Shown here one piece after another: positions 24,352-31,157 of a DNA stretch of 31,157 bases. Source of the DNA: Thermoplasmata archaeon (GTDB lineage: Archaea > Thermoplasmatota > Thermoplasmata > Thermoplasmatales > Thermoplasmataceae). The DNA is taken from the NCBI GenBank assembly GCA_021850505.1, contig JAJZLW010000086.1, forward strand, positions 1 to 31,157, read 5' to 3'. Under the pieces are notes generated by a model, which did not search any database, was not told the DNA's origin, and saw nothing but the letters and a program-made list of their open reading frames with translations. Numbering within the stretch: position 1 is the stretch's first letter; each line of letters opens with the position of its first letter. Position numbers and translations under genes: made by a program.

Positions 24352-25174
24352 TCTGTGATAACCGGCTTTCGAGATCCAGCTTCATCTTTTCAGTATCTAT
24401 TCTTGTTCCAAGCAGATCCGCTCTCGCAGCTATTGCAATTTTAGCGGAGGCAGCACGGGCATATTTCCCGCGTGCTTTTTTCGGCAGGCTCGTAAGTGAT
24501 GGAAACTTGAAAACGACACCATGCTTCGGTGGAGGCGATCCAGTTCGGATATGGCTGAAAAACGCCTTATCTGCTCCTAAAACCTGAACGGTCCCGGCTG
24601 GCATTCTTGCCAGATTTTCAAGGCTCTTGCCTGTTGCGAGAAGGTCCAATGCCAGATCTTCCCCCGTGACATCCGATACATTGGGCATAACTTTTTTTAT
24701 ACCAGCCCTCATGTATGTCACAATATCAGTCCTCAAGGCACAGAGAGTTTTTCCGGCACCTGAAATTTCTTTTATTATCGCGTTATCTGAAAGTTCTGTT
24801 ATGCCTGGCAGTTCGGCGAAAAGACTGCATGGTTCACGATCCTCCAGCATCACACCGGAATAAGAACCAAATGATACAATCCTCTCGAAATACGTGTTAA
24901 TTATCCTGTCAAGTTCCTTCTTCATCTGGTAGAATTTAACGAGAAGACGATCCTCTGTACGGCCTTCTTTTATTCTTTCCCGGCCGAAACTTAGGAGCAT
25001 CTCTCTTAGGTCCGGTAAGTCTTTCGTTTCTGCGATCTCTGTCTCTGGAATCTCGCCCTTCCGGAGTTTTTCGAATATCTCCACGTAATTTGACCTTAGC
25101 TCTCTGAACAGATATTTCCTGTGATCTCTTTCCAGGCCGTACCACATCACCTTTTGGTTCCGGTTCGACTGCAT
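24272..25174 (-). CDS. nop5: Nop5 (Nop56/58-like) C/D RNP protein, short N-terminus
   Basis: Core scaffold of box C/D RNPs that guide 2'-O-methylation with fibrillarin and L7Ae. The coiled-coil (TEDRLLVKFYQMKKELDRIINTYFERI) begins near residue 70, and the C-terminal Nop domain has LENLARMPAGTVQVLGADKAFF, SPPPKHGVV and ARGKYARAASAKIAIAARAD. About 300 residues, against about 370-420 usual for archaea, so the N-terminal fibrillarin-binding domain is much reduced. The start is uncertain: ATG 25174 (used here), ATG 25147 and ATG 25000 are all in frame and none has a good ribosome site. The first 239 bases overlap the truB tail out of frame, and the end overlaps purF by 80 bases. No fibrillarin gene adjoins. 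Confidence 0.85.
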   Translation of the reverse strand: MQSNRNQKVMWYGLERDHRKYLFRELRSNYVEIFEKLRKGEIPETEIAETKDLPDLREMLLSFGRERIKEGRTEDRLLVKFYQMKKELDRIINTYFERIVSFGSYSGVMLEDREPCSLFAELPGITELSDNAIIKEISGAGKTLCALRTDIVTYMRAGIKKVMPNVSDVTGEDLALDLLATGKSLENLARMPAGTVQVLGADKAFFSHIRTGSPPPKHGVVFKFPSLTSLPKKARGKYARAASAKIAIAARADLLGTRIDTEKMKLDLESRLSQIRDSGRSQARAARDNAVRGSERDKYR

Positions 25175-26030
25175 CTTTTCTTGATGCTATCGGGTCTATA
25201 AGTATTCTGTCAAAATCCACGACCTTGAGAACGTCTATGTCTGAAGCATTCACGAGCATTATACCAGTTGCAACGATGGAATTAACCTCATCTATAACGC
25301 ATACCCTGTCACCCCTGGCAGGATTTCCGGTTATTGCCTTAATTCCACCCGGAAATAAATCAGATCCGTGTGATATGTTCTCAATCGCTGAACTCTTGAC
25401 AATTATCTTCGGGTATTTTGAGAAGAAAGTTTCCATAGAAATAAAGTGCTTCTGCAATAATTCTGGTTTTCCATTTCTGCTTAAATAAAAGTAATCTGCC
25501 AGATCCTGCAGTGTTATGGCCTGCTCCTCGGTAAAATTTCCTGTTTGTGTCCTTCTGAGATCGAGCATCTGTCCCGTAGTACCACAGGCATATCCGAGAT
25601 CGGTGCAGAGCGATCTAATATATGTGCCGGATTCGCACTTTACCTTGAAAAGGACAACCCTTCCTGCCACTTCTATATTATCAATTGAATAAATGCGCCG
25701 TATTCTCAGGGAACGTGCTACTGCGGACCTTATCGGCGGGATCTGGTAAATCTCACCTGTGAATTCTTTCATCTTGGCGCGTATTGTTTCTTCAGGAACA
25801 TCAGAATGAAAACGCATGGTCGCAACATATTCTTTCGGCATCTCATGCACTATATCTATGAGTTTTACAGCTTTCCCGATGGCCATGACCAGGACGCCAG
25901 TTGCATTCGGATCAAGCGTGCCAACATGCCCAACCTTCTTTTCATTCAGTATGTCCCTTACCCAGCTGTCAACCTGATGACTCGTTGGTCCATACGGCTT
26001 GTCTATAACAAAGAAGCCATCAATTCCCAT
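24936..26030 (-). CDS. truB: tRNA/rRNA pseudouridine synthase TruB/Cbf5
   Basis: Catalytic subunit of H/ACA RNPs and tRNA psi55 synthase in archaea. The catalytic Asp40 is in GTLDPNATGVL; KVGHVG, YIRSLCTDLGYACG and LRRTQTGNF are further family motifs. The PUA domain ends around VVDFDRILIDP (about residue 280). The next 84 residues are a low-complexity basic tail rich in Arg, Lys, Asp and Gly, which overlaps nop5 in another frame and may or may not be made to its full length. ATG 26030 is chosen because it starts four residues before the FFVIDKP motif and overlaps cmk by 11 bases; the frame is open 13 codons further. Nop10 is at 15579-15758. Confidence 0.92.
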   Translation of the reverse strand: MGIDGFFVIDKPYGPTSHQVDSWVRDILNEKKVGHVGTLDPNATGVLVMAIGKAVKLIDIVHEMPKEYVATMRFHSDVPEETIRAKMKEFTGEIYQIPPIRSAVARSLRIRRIYSIDNIEVAGRVVLFKVKCESGTYIRSLCTDLGYACGTTGQMLDLRRTQTGNFTEEQAITLQDLADYFYLSRNGKPELLQKHFISMETFFSKYPKIIVKSSAIENISHGSDLFPGGIKAITGNPARGDRVCVIDEVNSIVATGIMLVNASDIDVLKVVDFDRILIDPIASRKDAVEPEPKGDVVRPGKRSQEISVQRAKVKLRGDIRKTPEGRDSRDRDRRNERLTGPKRDAPKFRPGKNKRRPYRGSSSR

Positions 26031-26562
26031 TGCCGTAAACCCCTGTTTTCTTGACGATCTCGTCAGCAATTATCTCAGGCCGCAGATTATCCGATTTAAG
26101 AATGAGATCATATATGGAGGTATCCTGAATATCAATTCCATAAAGGATCCGGTATCTTTGGCGTTCTGACGACTCTCTTCGTCTTATCCTATCTGCCGCC
26201 TCCTCCGAGCTGATATTCTCCCTCTGGCTTATCCTTTGTATCCGTATGTCAATTCCCGCGGTTATGAATATCCTCAGAGCAGGTATCTTGTTCCTGAAGG
26301 ACATCCATCCGGCAAGCCTTGAATCCACTACGATGTTATCCGTCTTCTTCATAATATCAACAAGGTGGTTATCAAGATCCCGGTCTATTTCAAGGTGGTT
26401 CTCAGCATATCTGTTGAAATCCTCAACGGACATTGACATCTCTTTAGCCTTTTCCCTGAAAATGTCTCCGGTCGATATATATCTCATCGAGAGGTGGTCT
26501 GAAACTATTTTTGCCACCGTGGATTTTCCGCTACCAATCGGGCCGGAAATGGTTAATTCCAT
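26020..26562 (-). CDS. cmk: Cytidylate kinase (archaeal type)
   Basis: Phosphorylates CMP/dCMP with ATP. The P-loop GPIGSGKST is at residues 7-15, the NMP-binding region is YISTGDIFRE, and the LID holds RRESSERQRY. DSRLAGW is the Walker-B-side motif of the archaeal CMP kinase family. The 180-residue length is standard. It overlaps the DUF106 gene by 10 bases upstream and truB by 11 downstream. In many archaea L34e precedes and L14e follows cmk; neither is present here. Confidence 0.93.
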   Translation of the reverse strand: MELTISGPIGSGKSTVAKIVSDHLSMRYISTGDIFREKAKEMSMSVEDFNRYAENHLEIDRDLDNHLVDIMKKTDNIVVDSRLAGWMSFRNKIPALRIFITAGIDIRIQRISQRENISSEEAADRIRRRESSERQRYRILYGIDIQDTSIYDLILKSDNLRPEIIADEIVKKTGVYGNGN

Positions 26563-27257
26563 TGGACTGCAGCACTTTCCTTTTCTCTTAGTTTCCTGAC
26601 CCTGTATGAGAAGTCTATATATTTTGCAATTGAGAATGCGAAATATCCTATTACCAGGCTAGCCAGAAAATAGACCGCTATCCAGGTTGGCATTATCCAT
26701 ACCTTGGATGTCGTGATAAGGACATGGGTATCCCATGGGAATGATATCAGAGCATATGGAACAGCGTAAATGAACACATCCAGCCAGATGAATATGAATA
26801 TTGTAAATATGGTCAGAACCATGAGTGGTTTCATAGTCTGCATCTGCATTGACTGCATTTCCATCATGTGCTCTGTCCTCATCTTGTTGAGCTTCTGGAT
26901 TTTGTCTTTCTGATTATTCCTGTAAGCATCCCGGATAGCCTGGGAATAAGCTCTCGATCTGAGCTGGGTTCTACCGTATCTTATCCAGTCGGTGAAAAGA
27001 TATCTGGGTATTGACGTTATCAGACCTATGAGTATACCTGACAGCAAAAGGGTAAGTAAAGGAAACTTATAATTGAATCCTATAGTCGGTCCGAAGACGG
27101 CATTGGCTGCATCCCCAATCGGTATGCGCAATGCTGGTTCACTTATGATTATGAGCATGCCGAATGAGATCATAAGATAAATCATCTGGAACCTCAGCAT
27201 CTTCTTCTGCGCTTCGCTAATAGCCGGTGGAGGCGTTCTCTGTCTCTGTTCAGTCAC
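26553..27257 (-). CDS. DUF106 membrane insertase (EMC3/YidC-related)
   Basis: A 234-residue membrane protein of the DUF106 family, archaeal relatives of YidC, EMC3 and GET1-type insertases. Helices are predicted at about residues 25-45, 63-85 (extracellular-to-cytoplasmic), 140-165 and 185-210. Between them a charged methionine-rich cytoplasmic coiled coil (TEHMMEMQSMQMQTMKPL) may contact ribosomes or nascent chains. It begins with GTG at 27257, overlapping adkA by 8 bases, and overlaps cmk by 10. Its place next to secY is conserved in archaea and fits a role in membrane-protein insertion. Confidence 0.9.
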   Translation of the reverse strand: MTEQRQRTPPPAISEAQKKMLRFQMIYLMISFGMLIIISEPALRIPIGDAANAVFGPTIGFNYKFPLLTLLLSGILIGLITSIPRYLFTDWIRYGRTQLRSRAYSQAIRDAYRNNQKDKIQKLNKMRTEHMMEMQSMQMQTMKPLMVLTIFTIFIFIWLDVFIYAVPYALISFPWDTHVLITTSKVWIMPTWIAVYFLASLVIGYFAFSIAKYIDFSYRVRKLREKESAAVQWN

Positions 27258-27804
27258 TATTCTTCAACCCCTTTATCATCTTCCCTGCAGCAACAGACGG
27301 GTCTCCTTCAGGATTTGTTATGAAGCTTACCGTCGCTCCAGTAAACACTGAATACGAAACTGCGTAATATCTGTTTACCATCTGGTGTTCTTCAATATCA
27401 TCTTCAGATTCATCATCCCTGTGCCTCGTCGGATCCTTGGATCTCCTTGATCTTATAAGACCCGGACTGGCTTCAAGGAGAAAATATGCCGAAACCTTAA
27501 GTTCCCTTACGACCCATTCAGGCAATCCTGGAAGATACCCTCTCGGAGACTTTATCGCCATGTGAGTATCGATGATCACATTGTCCATCCTGCCAATTGC
27601 AGAAGAAGCCTTTTTTTGCAGGTTTATCTGTGTGTCGACAGTAAGCTTCCGGAGTTCATCCCTGTTTGTTACAAGATTTATCTCCTTGGCCATTTCGAAC
27701 ATCAGGGTACCATAATTGACCACGTCGTACTGTGTACCCTTGGATACGAGTTCAAGAACCGTGGATTTACCTACACCGGCAACGCCTGTAATAATGACCC
27801 TCAT
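27250..27804 (-). CDS. adkA: Adenylate kinase, archaeal AdkA type
   Basis: Interconverts ATP + AMP and 2 ADP. The P-loop GVAGVGKST is at residues 7-15; VNYGTLMFEMAKE, DTHMAIKSPRGYLPGLP and RRSKDPTRHRDDESEDDIEEHQ are typical of the trimeric archaeal family, distinct from bacterial Adk (no long LID zinc domain). The 184-residue length is normal. The ATG directly follows the secY stop with no gap, and the end overlaps the DUF106 start, so all three are coupled. Confidence 0.95.
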   Translation of the reverse strand: MRVIITGVAGVGKSTVLELVSKGTQYDVVNYGTLMFEMAKEINLVTNRDELRKLTVDTQINLQKKASSAIGRMDNVIIDTHMAIKSPRGYLPGLPEWVVRELKVSAYFLLEASPGLIRSRRSKDPTRHRDDESEDDIEEHQMVNRYYAVSYSVFTGATVSFITNPEGDPSVAAGKMIKGLKNSD

Positions 27805-29571
27805 CTATGCACCGGCAAAGAATTGTCTTATCACAGGATGCATTTCCATCAACTGTTCTCTCCCTACAGCCTCGTAGAACTGGATGACTATGCCTACGGC
27901 CAGAAGCAGGCCAGTACCGCTTGTCTGTCCCACTGTACCGATGAGATCTGCACCAGCTGCAAGAAGACCGACCATAGCTCCACTGAACACAGTAATGGCC
28001 GGGATGTACTTATTCAGTACCTTTTCCATTACCTTAGGATCTCGCCTGAATCCGGGTATCTGCATTCCACTCGACTGTATCTGTTTCGCGACAGACTTTG
28101 CACCCATGTTCGTTGTTTCAATCCAGAACTTCGCAAATATAACACTTGCGATAACCATAAATCCAAGGAAGATGATAATATGTGCAGTTTCCTGGAGACT
28201 GCTGTGACCAAATAATATCGTACCCTGATAGGATGCGGGAGATATTATCGGGAATAACCAGTCAGAAAGACCATTCGGTGTATACAGGTAAAACGCGAGA
28301 CCTCCGGTTGGCTGTGTTGACGATATGGCCGAAGTGCTTGCCAGGAGAGCAGTGCTAGGATAACTACCGAGCAGAGGATTGTGACCTAAAAGCGGTATGT
28401 GACTCAGCACGGGGCTGCTCCAGAAGAGCAACGTCCACATTGAAATGTTTGCCAGCAGGGCAGTCGCAAGTATTACAGGTATATTCGAGGCATAGAAAAG
28501 CTGCAGCGGATAACGACCCCTCGCCCCACGCACCCTTTCATGTGCGATAGGCAGTTCAATCTTACTACTCTGGACATAAGCCACTATCAGGAATATCAAT
28601 ATAGTACCTAAAAGAGCGATGAATGGATTCGGCTGGGCAAACATGATCTGGGAAACACCGTTGTTGTAAAGATATGAGGACGGCTGTGATGATATCAGGT
28701 ATAATATCTTAGGTATCGTTCCGGCAGGCGGATTAGCTGTCGACAGGGCTGCTGTCGCCGAAACCGGGAGCCAGTTGAAAGTTCCTGTGAACAACTGCTG
28801 TGCCACGCCTGCCGCTATGAATAACGATATACCGGAACCAATCCCGTACTTTGAGACGAGTTCGTCAAACAAAAATACCAGGTATGTGCCTATGAACAGC
28901 TGTAATATTATAACAGTCTGGGCAAGGAAAGTTCCGTATCCCGGAGCAAAATGGTTAAGCGTTGTAACAAAACCTGGATCTGGTACAAGATAACCAAATG
29001 CCTGCGGAATTGATTCAACAAAGATCATCAATATAATCAGAAGTTTCTGAACTCCCTGATATATAGCCTTGTCTTTTGAGTCCTGAAGGTCAAGGTTGAA
29101 TATCTTGGCACCGGCGAACAGCTGCATAACTATGCTTGCCGTCACAATTGGCCCGATACCGAGATCCATCAATGAACCCTCAGCACCAGCAAATATTGCC
29201 CTGAATGAGGCGAATACATCTATTGTCTTGGCTGCGTCAAGTCCATATATGTATATGTTTGTGAGAACGAAATACAGGATCACGACAAGCGCAGTCCACA
29301 TTATCTTATACTTGAACTGGACGTGCCCCTTCGGCTTCTTGACGGCAGGAAGCATGGAGGTCAGGTATTCAAGACCGTAAAGCTTGCTCTTGCCCTCACC
29401 CCGGTAGGATACCACAAGGTATGCGATTCCAAAGAGCGGAAAAGTCAGTACCGCAGCGATTAGCAGCTCAAGGTAATTATAATGGCCGAAATACGCAAAA
29501 GCGAAGATTAAAAGTGCGAAAACAAAGGCTATTGGAATAGCCGTCCGTTTGTTTCTTTCGATCTTATCCAT
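27805..29571 (-). CDS. secY: Preprotein translocase subunit SecY with long external loops
   Basis: The protein-conducting channel of the cytoplasmic membrane, homologous to Sec61-alpha. Ten helices can be placed; the plug region GAEGSLMDLGIGPIVTASIV and the cytoplasmic loop SSKIELPIAHERVRGARGRYPLQL (the ribosome/SecA-facing loop of eukaryal/archaeal SecY) are clear. At 588 residues it is longer than many archaeal SecY (about 430-490). The extra length is in external loops: one after SQPSSYLYNN and a large one near residues 390-450 rich in Ser, Pro, Leu and Thr. It overlaps L15 by 8 bases and abuts adkA. Confidence 0.95.
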   Translation of the reverse strand: MDKIERNKRTAIPIAFVFALLIFAFAYFGHYNYLELLIAAVLTFPLFGIAYLVVSYRGEGKSKLYGLEYLTSMLPAVKKPKGHVQFKYKIMWTALVVILYFVLTNIYIYGLDAAKTIDVFASFRAIFAGAEGSLMDLGIGPIVTASIVMQLFAGAKIFNLDLQDSKDKAIYQGVQKLLIILMIFVESIPQAFGYLVPDPGFVTTLNHFAPGYGTFLAQTVIILQLFIGTYLVFLFDELVSKYGIGSGISLFIAAGVAQQLFTGTFNWLPVSATAALSTANPPAGTIPKILYLISSQPSSYLYNNGVSQIMFAQPNPFIALLGTILIFLIVAYVQSSKIELPIAHERVRGARGRYPLQLFYASNIPVILATALLANISMWTLLFWSSPVLSHIPLLGHNPLLGSYPSTALLASTSAISSTQPTGGLAFYLYTPNGLSDWLFPIISPASYQGTILFGHSSLQETAHIIIFLGFMVIASVIFAKFWIETTNMGAKSVAKQIQSSGMQIPGFRRDPKVMEKVLNKYIPAITVFSGAMVGLLAAGADLIGTVGQTSGTGLLLAVGIVIQFYEAVGREQLMEMHPVIRQFFAGA

Positions 29572-29986
29572 CCGTCTCTACCGTTGAGCCCGAAGCGGAA
29601 AGCTTGTTTAAGGCTTTTTCTGTCGCCTTCCCAACAATGACCTTTACCTTCAAATTCAGTTCCCCTGAGCCGAGGAGCTTGCCTATTCCTGCCTCCTTGA
29701 GGTTTATTTCCGGAACATCCCCATCCTTCACGTATCCCTTTTCCCTCAGAGATGGAATCATGCCTTCCAGCTCAGTAAGCGAGATGGCAACGTCAGGTTT
29801 TTTGAAATGATGGCTTGTAAAGCCCTTGCCACCATAATGAAGCGGGTCATACTTGACCATCCATATCCAGTGGTGTTTACCAAGACCAGCCATTCCATTG
29901 CCCCCTTTCTTGCCTTTACCACGACCAGCCTTCATTCCACGTCCGTAATGTCCACCTCTGAGTTTCTTAGTTCTCTTTCTTACCAT
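29564..29986 (-). CDS. rpl15: Large ribosomal subunit protein uL15
   Basis: A 140-residue 50S protein. It starts MVRKRTKKLRGGHYGRGMKAGRGKGKKGGNGMAG, the glycine- and lysine-rich extension that enters the rRNA, and the globular part carries YDPLHYGGKGFTSH and the KVIVGKATEKALNK end motif. The longer open frame to 30064 is not used: ATG 29986 is the conserved start. It overlaps L30 by 20 bases upstream and secY by 8 downstream, as in the archaeal spc operon. Confidence 0.96.
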   Translation of the reverse strand: MVRKRTKKLRGGHYGRGMKAGRGKGKKGGNGMAGLGKHHWIWMVKYDPLHYGGKGFTSHHFKKPDVAISLTELEGMIPSLREKGYVKDGDVPEINLKEAGIGKLLGSGELNLKVKVIVGKATEKALNKLSASGSTVETDG

Positions 29987-30461
29987 TAAGATCAACCCCC
30001 GGTTTAAGCATCTTTCTAATGAGCAAATTGATTTCATCCCCGCGGTATCCCGTGCTTCCGCCATTATGGTACTGCTTCCTTATGAATTCGTAGCCGCCCC
30101 TAGGCGGGTGCAGTCTAAGAACCGGAACAACAGCGTCAAATGATGATAGCAGTCTCCCCTTAAGCATCTCATCAGCCATATCCTCAAACGATGAAACACC
30201 CAGCTTGTCCTTAAGATCCTCTTCGCTTGGTTTCTTTCTGCCACGCAGGAGTGCCCTCTCCCTGAGAGCTTCGACAAGGACATCCCTGGTGACTTCACCC
30301 CATGTCACATAATCCTTTGCTCTCTGCAGCATACCCCTGTAAACATTATCTTCAGGCAGCAGCACCATGTGGTTTATCCTCGTGAGCCTCAATTTGATGA
30401 GCGTGTCCTCCATCGGCCTCCGTATTCCTGTTCTCCCCCTAATCCTGATTACTGCCAGCAA
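29967..30461 (-). CDS. rpl30: Large ribosomal subunit protein uL30
   Basis: A 164-residue archaeal L30 with a short N-terminal domain (LAVIRIRGRTGIRRPMEDTLIKLRLTRINHMVLL) and the archaeal/eukaryal C-terminal extension ending in HPPRGGYEFIRKQYHNGGSTGYRGDEINLLI. The start is TTG 30461: GGAGGTG lies six bases upstream at 30468-30474 and it gives the usual MLAVIRIRG beginning. An ATG at 30479 would add six residues that carry the ribosome site itself, so I reject it. Overlaps S5 by 23 bases. Confidence 0.93.
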   Translation of the reverse strand: MLAVIRIRGRTGIRRPMEDTLIKLRLTRINHMVLLPEDNVYRGMLQRAKDYVTWGEVTRDVLVEALRERALLRGRKKPSEEDLKDKLGVSSFEDMADEMLKGRLLSSFDAVVPVLRLHPPRGGYEFIRKQYHNGGSTGYRGDEINLLIRKMLKPGVDLNGKKEN

Positions 30462-31104
30462 CAGCAACACCTCCAACATAGATGGGAGTACTCAGCTTAA
30501 TCTGATCATTTATCCTCAGCTTGGCGGTCTCTTTCATTGCGTTGAAAGTGGCCAGAGCATAATTCACCGTAGTTTTTGTATGGCCGGTCGCAAAGCCCCA
30601 GGCATCCTCTATTCCTGACATCCTGAGTATAATCTTTGCAATGTCGCCCACTGCCCTTCCGACGCCCCTTGGTGCAGGTTTTATTGTAACCTCGACGGAA
30701 CCTGATTTCCCATGGATCATGAAGGGAACGGTGTGCGGACGGCCGCAACCGCATTCCCAGGAGCCGCAGCCTCTCTTTAGCTCAATGATATTCAGCTTTG
30801 CATTATTCACTGCCTTCCTGATGGCAGGAGCAGCCTCCTTTGCCTTCCCCATACCGACGCCGACATAGCCATCCTCATTTCCGACCACGGCTGTGATGGA
30901 ATAACTCATCCTTCGACCGGAGTCGGTCATTCTCTGAGCCCTCATCATGTTCAGGACCTCGTCCTTAAGTGTGGGCATGAGAAAATCGACGATCTGGTAT
31001 TCCTTCAATGGAAGCTTTGTGTTCAGGGCCTCGGATAATGTTTTTATCTCACCGCTGGCAACCCTTTTTCCAAGTTCAGTTCTCGGGATCCATTCATCTG
31101 TCAT
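30439..31104 (-). CDS. rps5: Small ribosomal subunit protein uS5
   Basis: A 221-residue archaeal-type S5. The N-terminal extension WIPRTELGKRVASGEI, the double-stranded RNA-binding-like domain SITAVVGNEDGYVGVGMGKAKEAAPAIRKA, the archaeal/eukaryal insert RGCGSWECGCGRPHTVPF and the C-terminal PAPRGVGRAVGDIAKIILRMSGIEDAWGFATGHTKTT are all present. Its ATG overlaps the L18 stop as ATGA, and its end overlaps the L30 start by 23 bases. Ribosomal decoding-site accuracy protein; part of the spc operon. Confidence 0.97.
   Translation of the reverse strand: MTDEWIPRTELGKRVASGEIKTLSEALNTKLPLKEYQIVDFLMPTLKDEVLNMMRAQRMTDSGRRMSYSITAVVGNEDGYVGVGMGKAKEAAPAIRKAVNNAKLNIIELKRGCGSWECGCGRPHTVPFMIHGKSGSVEVTIKPAPRGVGRAVGDIAKIILRMSGIEDAWGFATGHTKTTVNYALATFNAMKETAKLRINDQIKLSTPIYVGGVAVAGSNQD
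30468..30474 (-). promoter_or_regulatory. Ribosome site fixing the TTG start of L30
   Basis: GGAGGTG on the minus strand, inside the end of rps5, is six bases before TTG 30461, the expected distance, and so favours TTG over the upstream ATG 30479. Confidence 0.65.
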
Positions 31105-31157
31105 GCTGTAGCCTCCAGTTTCTTTTTCATGTTTTCAACTTCGCCTTTCTTCATCTT
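31101..31157 (-). CDS. rpl18: C-terminal end of uL18 (partial)
   Basis: Only 18 codons and the stop TGA are inside the window, reading a Lys/Glu-rich tail ending in ATA. The stop overlaps the S5 ATG (ATGA at 31101-31104). The assignment to L18 rests on the conserved archaeal order L18-S5-L30-L15-SecY; the visible residues alone would not identify it. Confidence 0.6.
   Translation of the reverse strand, partial: KMKKGEVENMKKKLEATA

Noticed and set aside
30062..30479. Longer N-termini for L15 (to 30064) and L30 (to 30479)
   Set aside because: The extra residues are not part of these families; conserved starts with better ribosome sites exist at 29986 and 30461.

Overview
The window is archaeal and most like a member of the Thermoplasmatales (Thermoplasma/Ferroplasma/Cuniculiplasma type). 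Evidence: archaeal-only or archaeal/eukaryal genes (topoisomerase VI A and B, Nop10, Nop5, aIF2-alpha, S27e, L44e, L37e, LSm, archaeal AdkA, PAC2), bacterio-opsin-activator type HTH_10 regulators, TATA boxes about 25 bases ahead of many start codons with no Shine-Dalgarno site (leaderless mRNAs), a secreted cupredoxin, and exported proteins full of N-glycosylation sequons. Genus and species cannot be fixed from sequence reading alone.

Left part (1-9 kb), mixed accessory and metabolic genes: a truncated P-type cation ATPase; an AhpD-like and a DUF302 gene; an HTH_10 regulator divergent from a DUF4242-like small protein; tRNA-Arg(CCU); two uncharacterised proteins; queD-queC for 7-deazaguanine (archaeosine) synthesis; malate dehydrogenase; and a CuA-like cupredoxin divergent from otsA.

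Middle (8.8-17 kb): otsA-otsB for trehalose; a nitrilase-family gene downstream of topoisomerase VI B and A; then the conserved translation/RNP cluster L44e-S27e-aIF2alpha-Nop10-PAC2, all on the minus strand and mostly overlapping by a few bases.

Right-middle (17-24 kb): a secreted protein of three NTF2-like repeats, two of which share a 185-bp identical DNA block; a winged-helix plus small membrane protein pair; a bacterial-type thiolase; a second HTH_10 regulator with a Cys pair, divergent from a mercaptopyruvate-type sulfurtransferase; and LSm-L37e-purF, with purF apparently starting inside L37e.

Right end (24.2-31.1 kb): the distal part of the spc ribosomal operon on the minus strand, L18-S5-L30-L15-SecY-AdkA-DUF106-Cmk-TruB/Cbf5-Nop5, tightly overlapped. 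No L34e or L14e lies between these genes. The TruB tail and the Nop5 start overlap out of frame by about 239 nt. No CRISPR array, insertion sequence or rRNA was seen. The points most worth a second look are the triple-repeat secreted protein, the degenerate CuA-like cupredoxin, the truB/nop5 overlap with a shortened Nop5, and the two Cys-bearing HTH_10 regulators.
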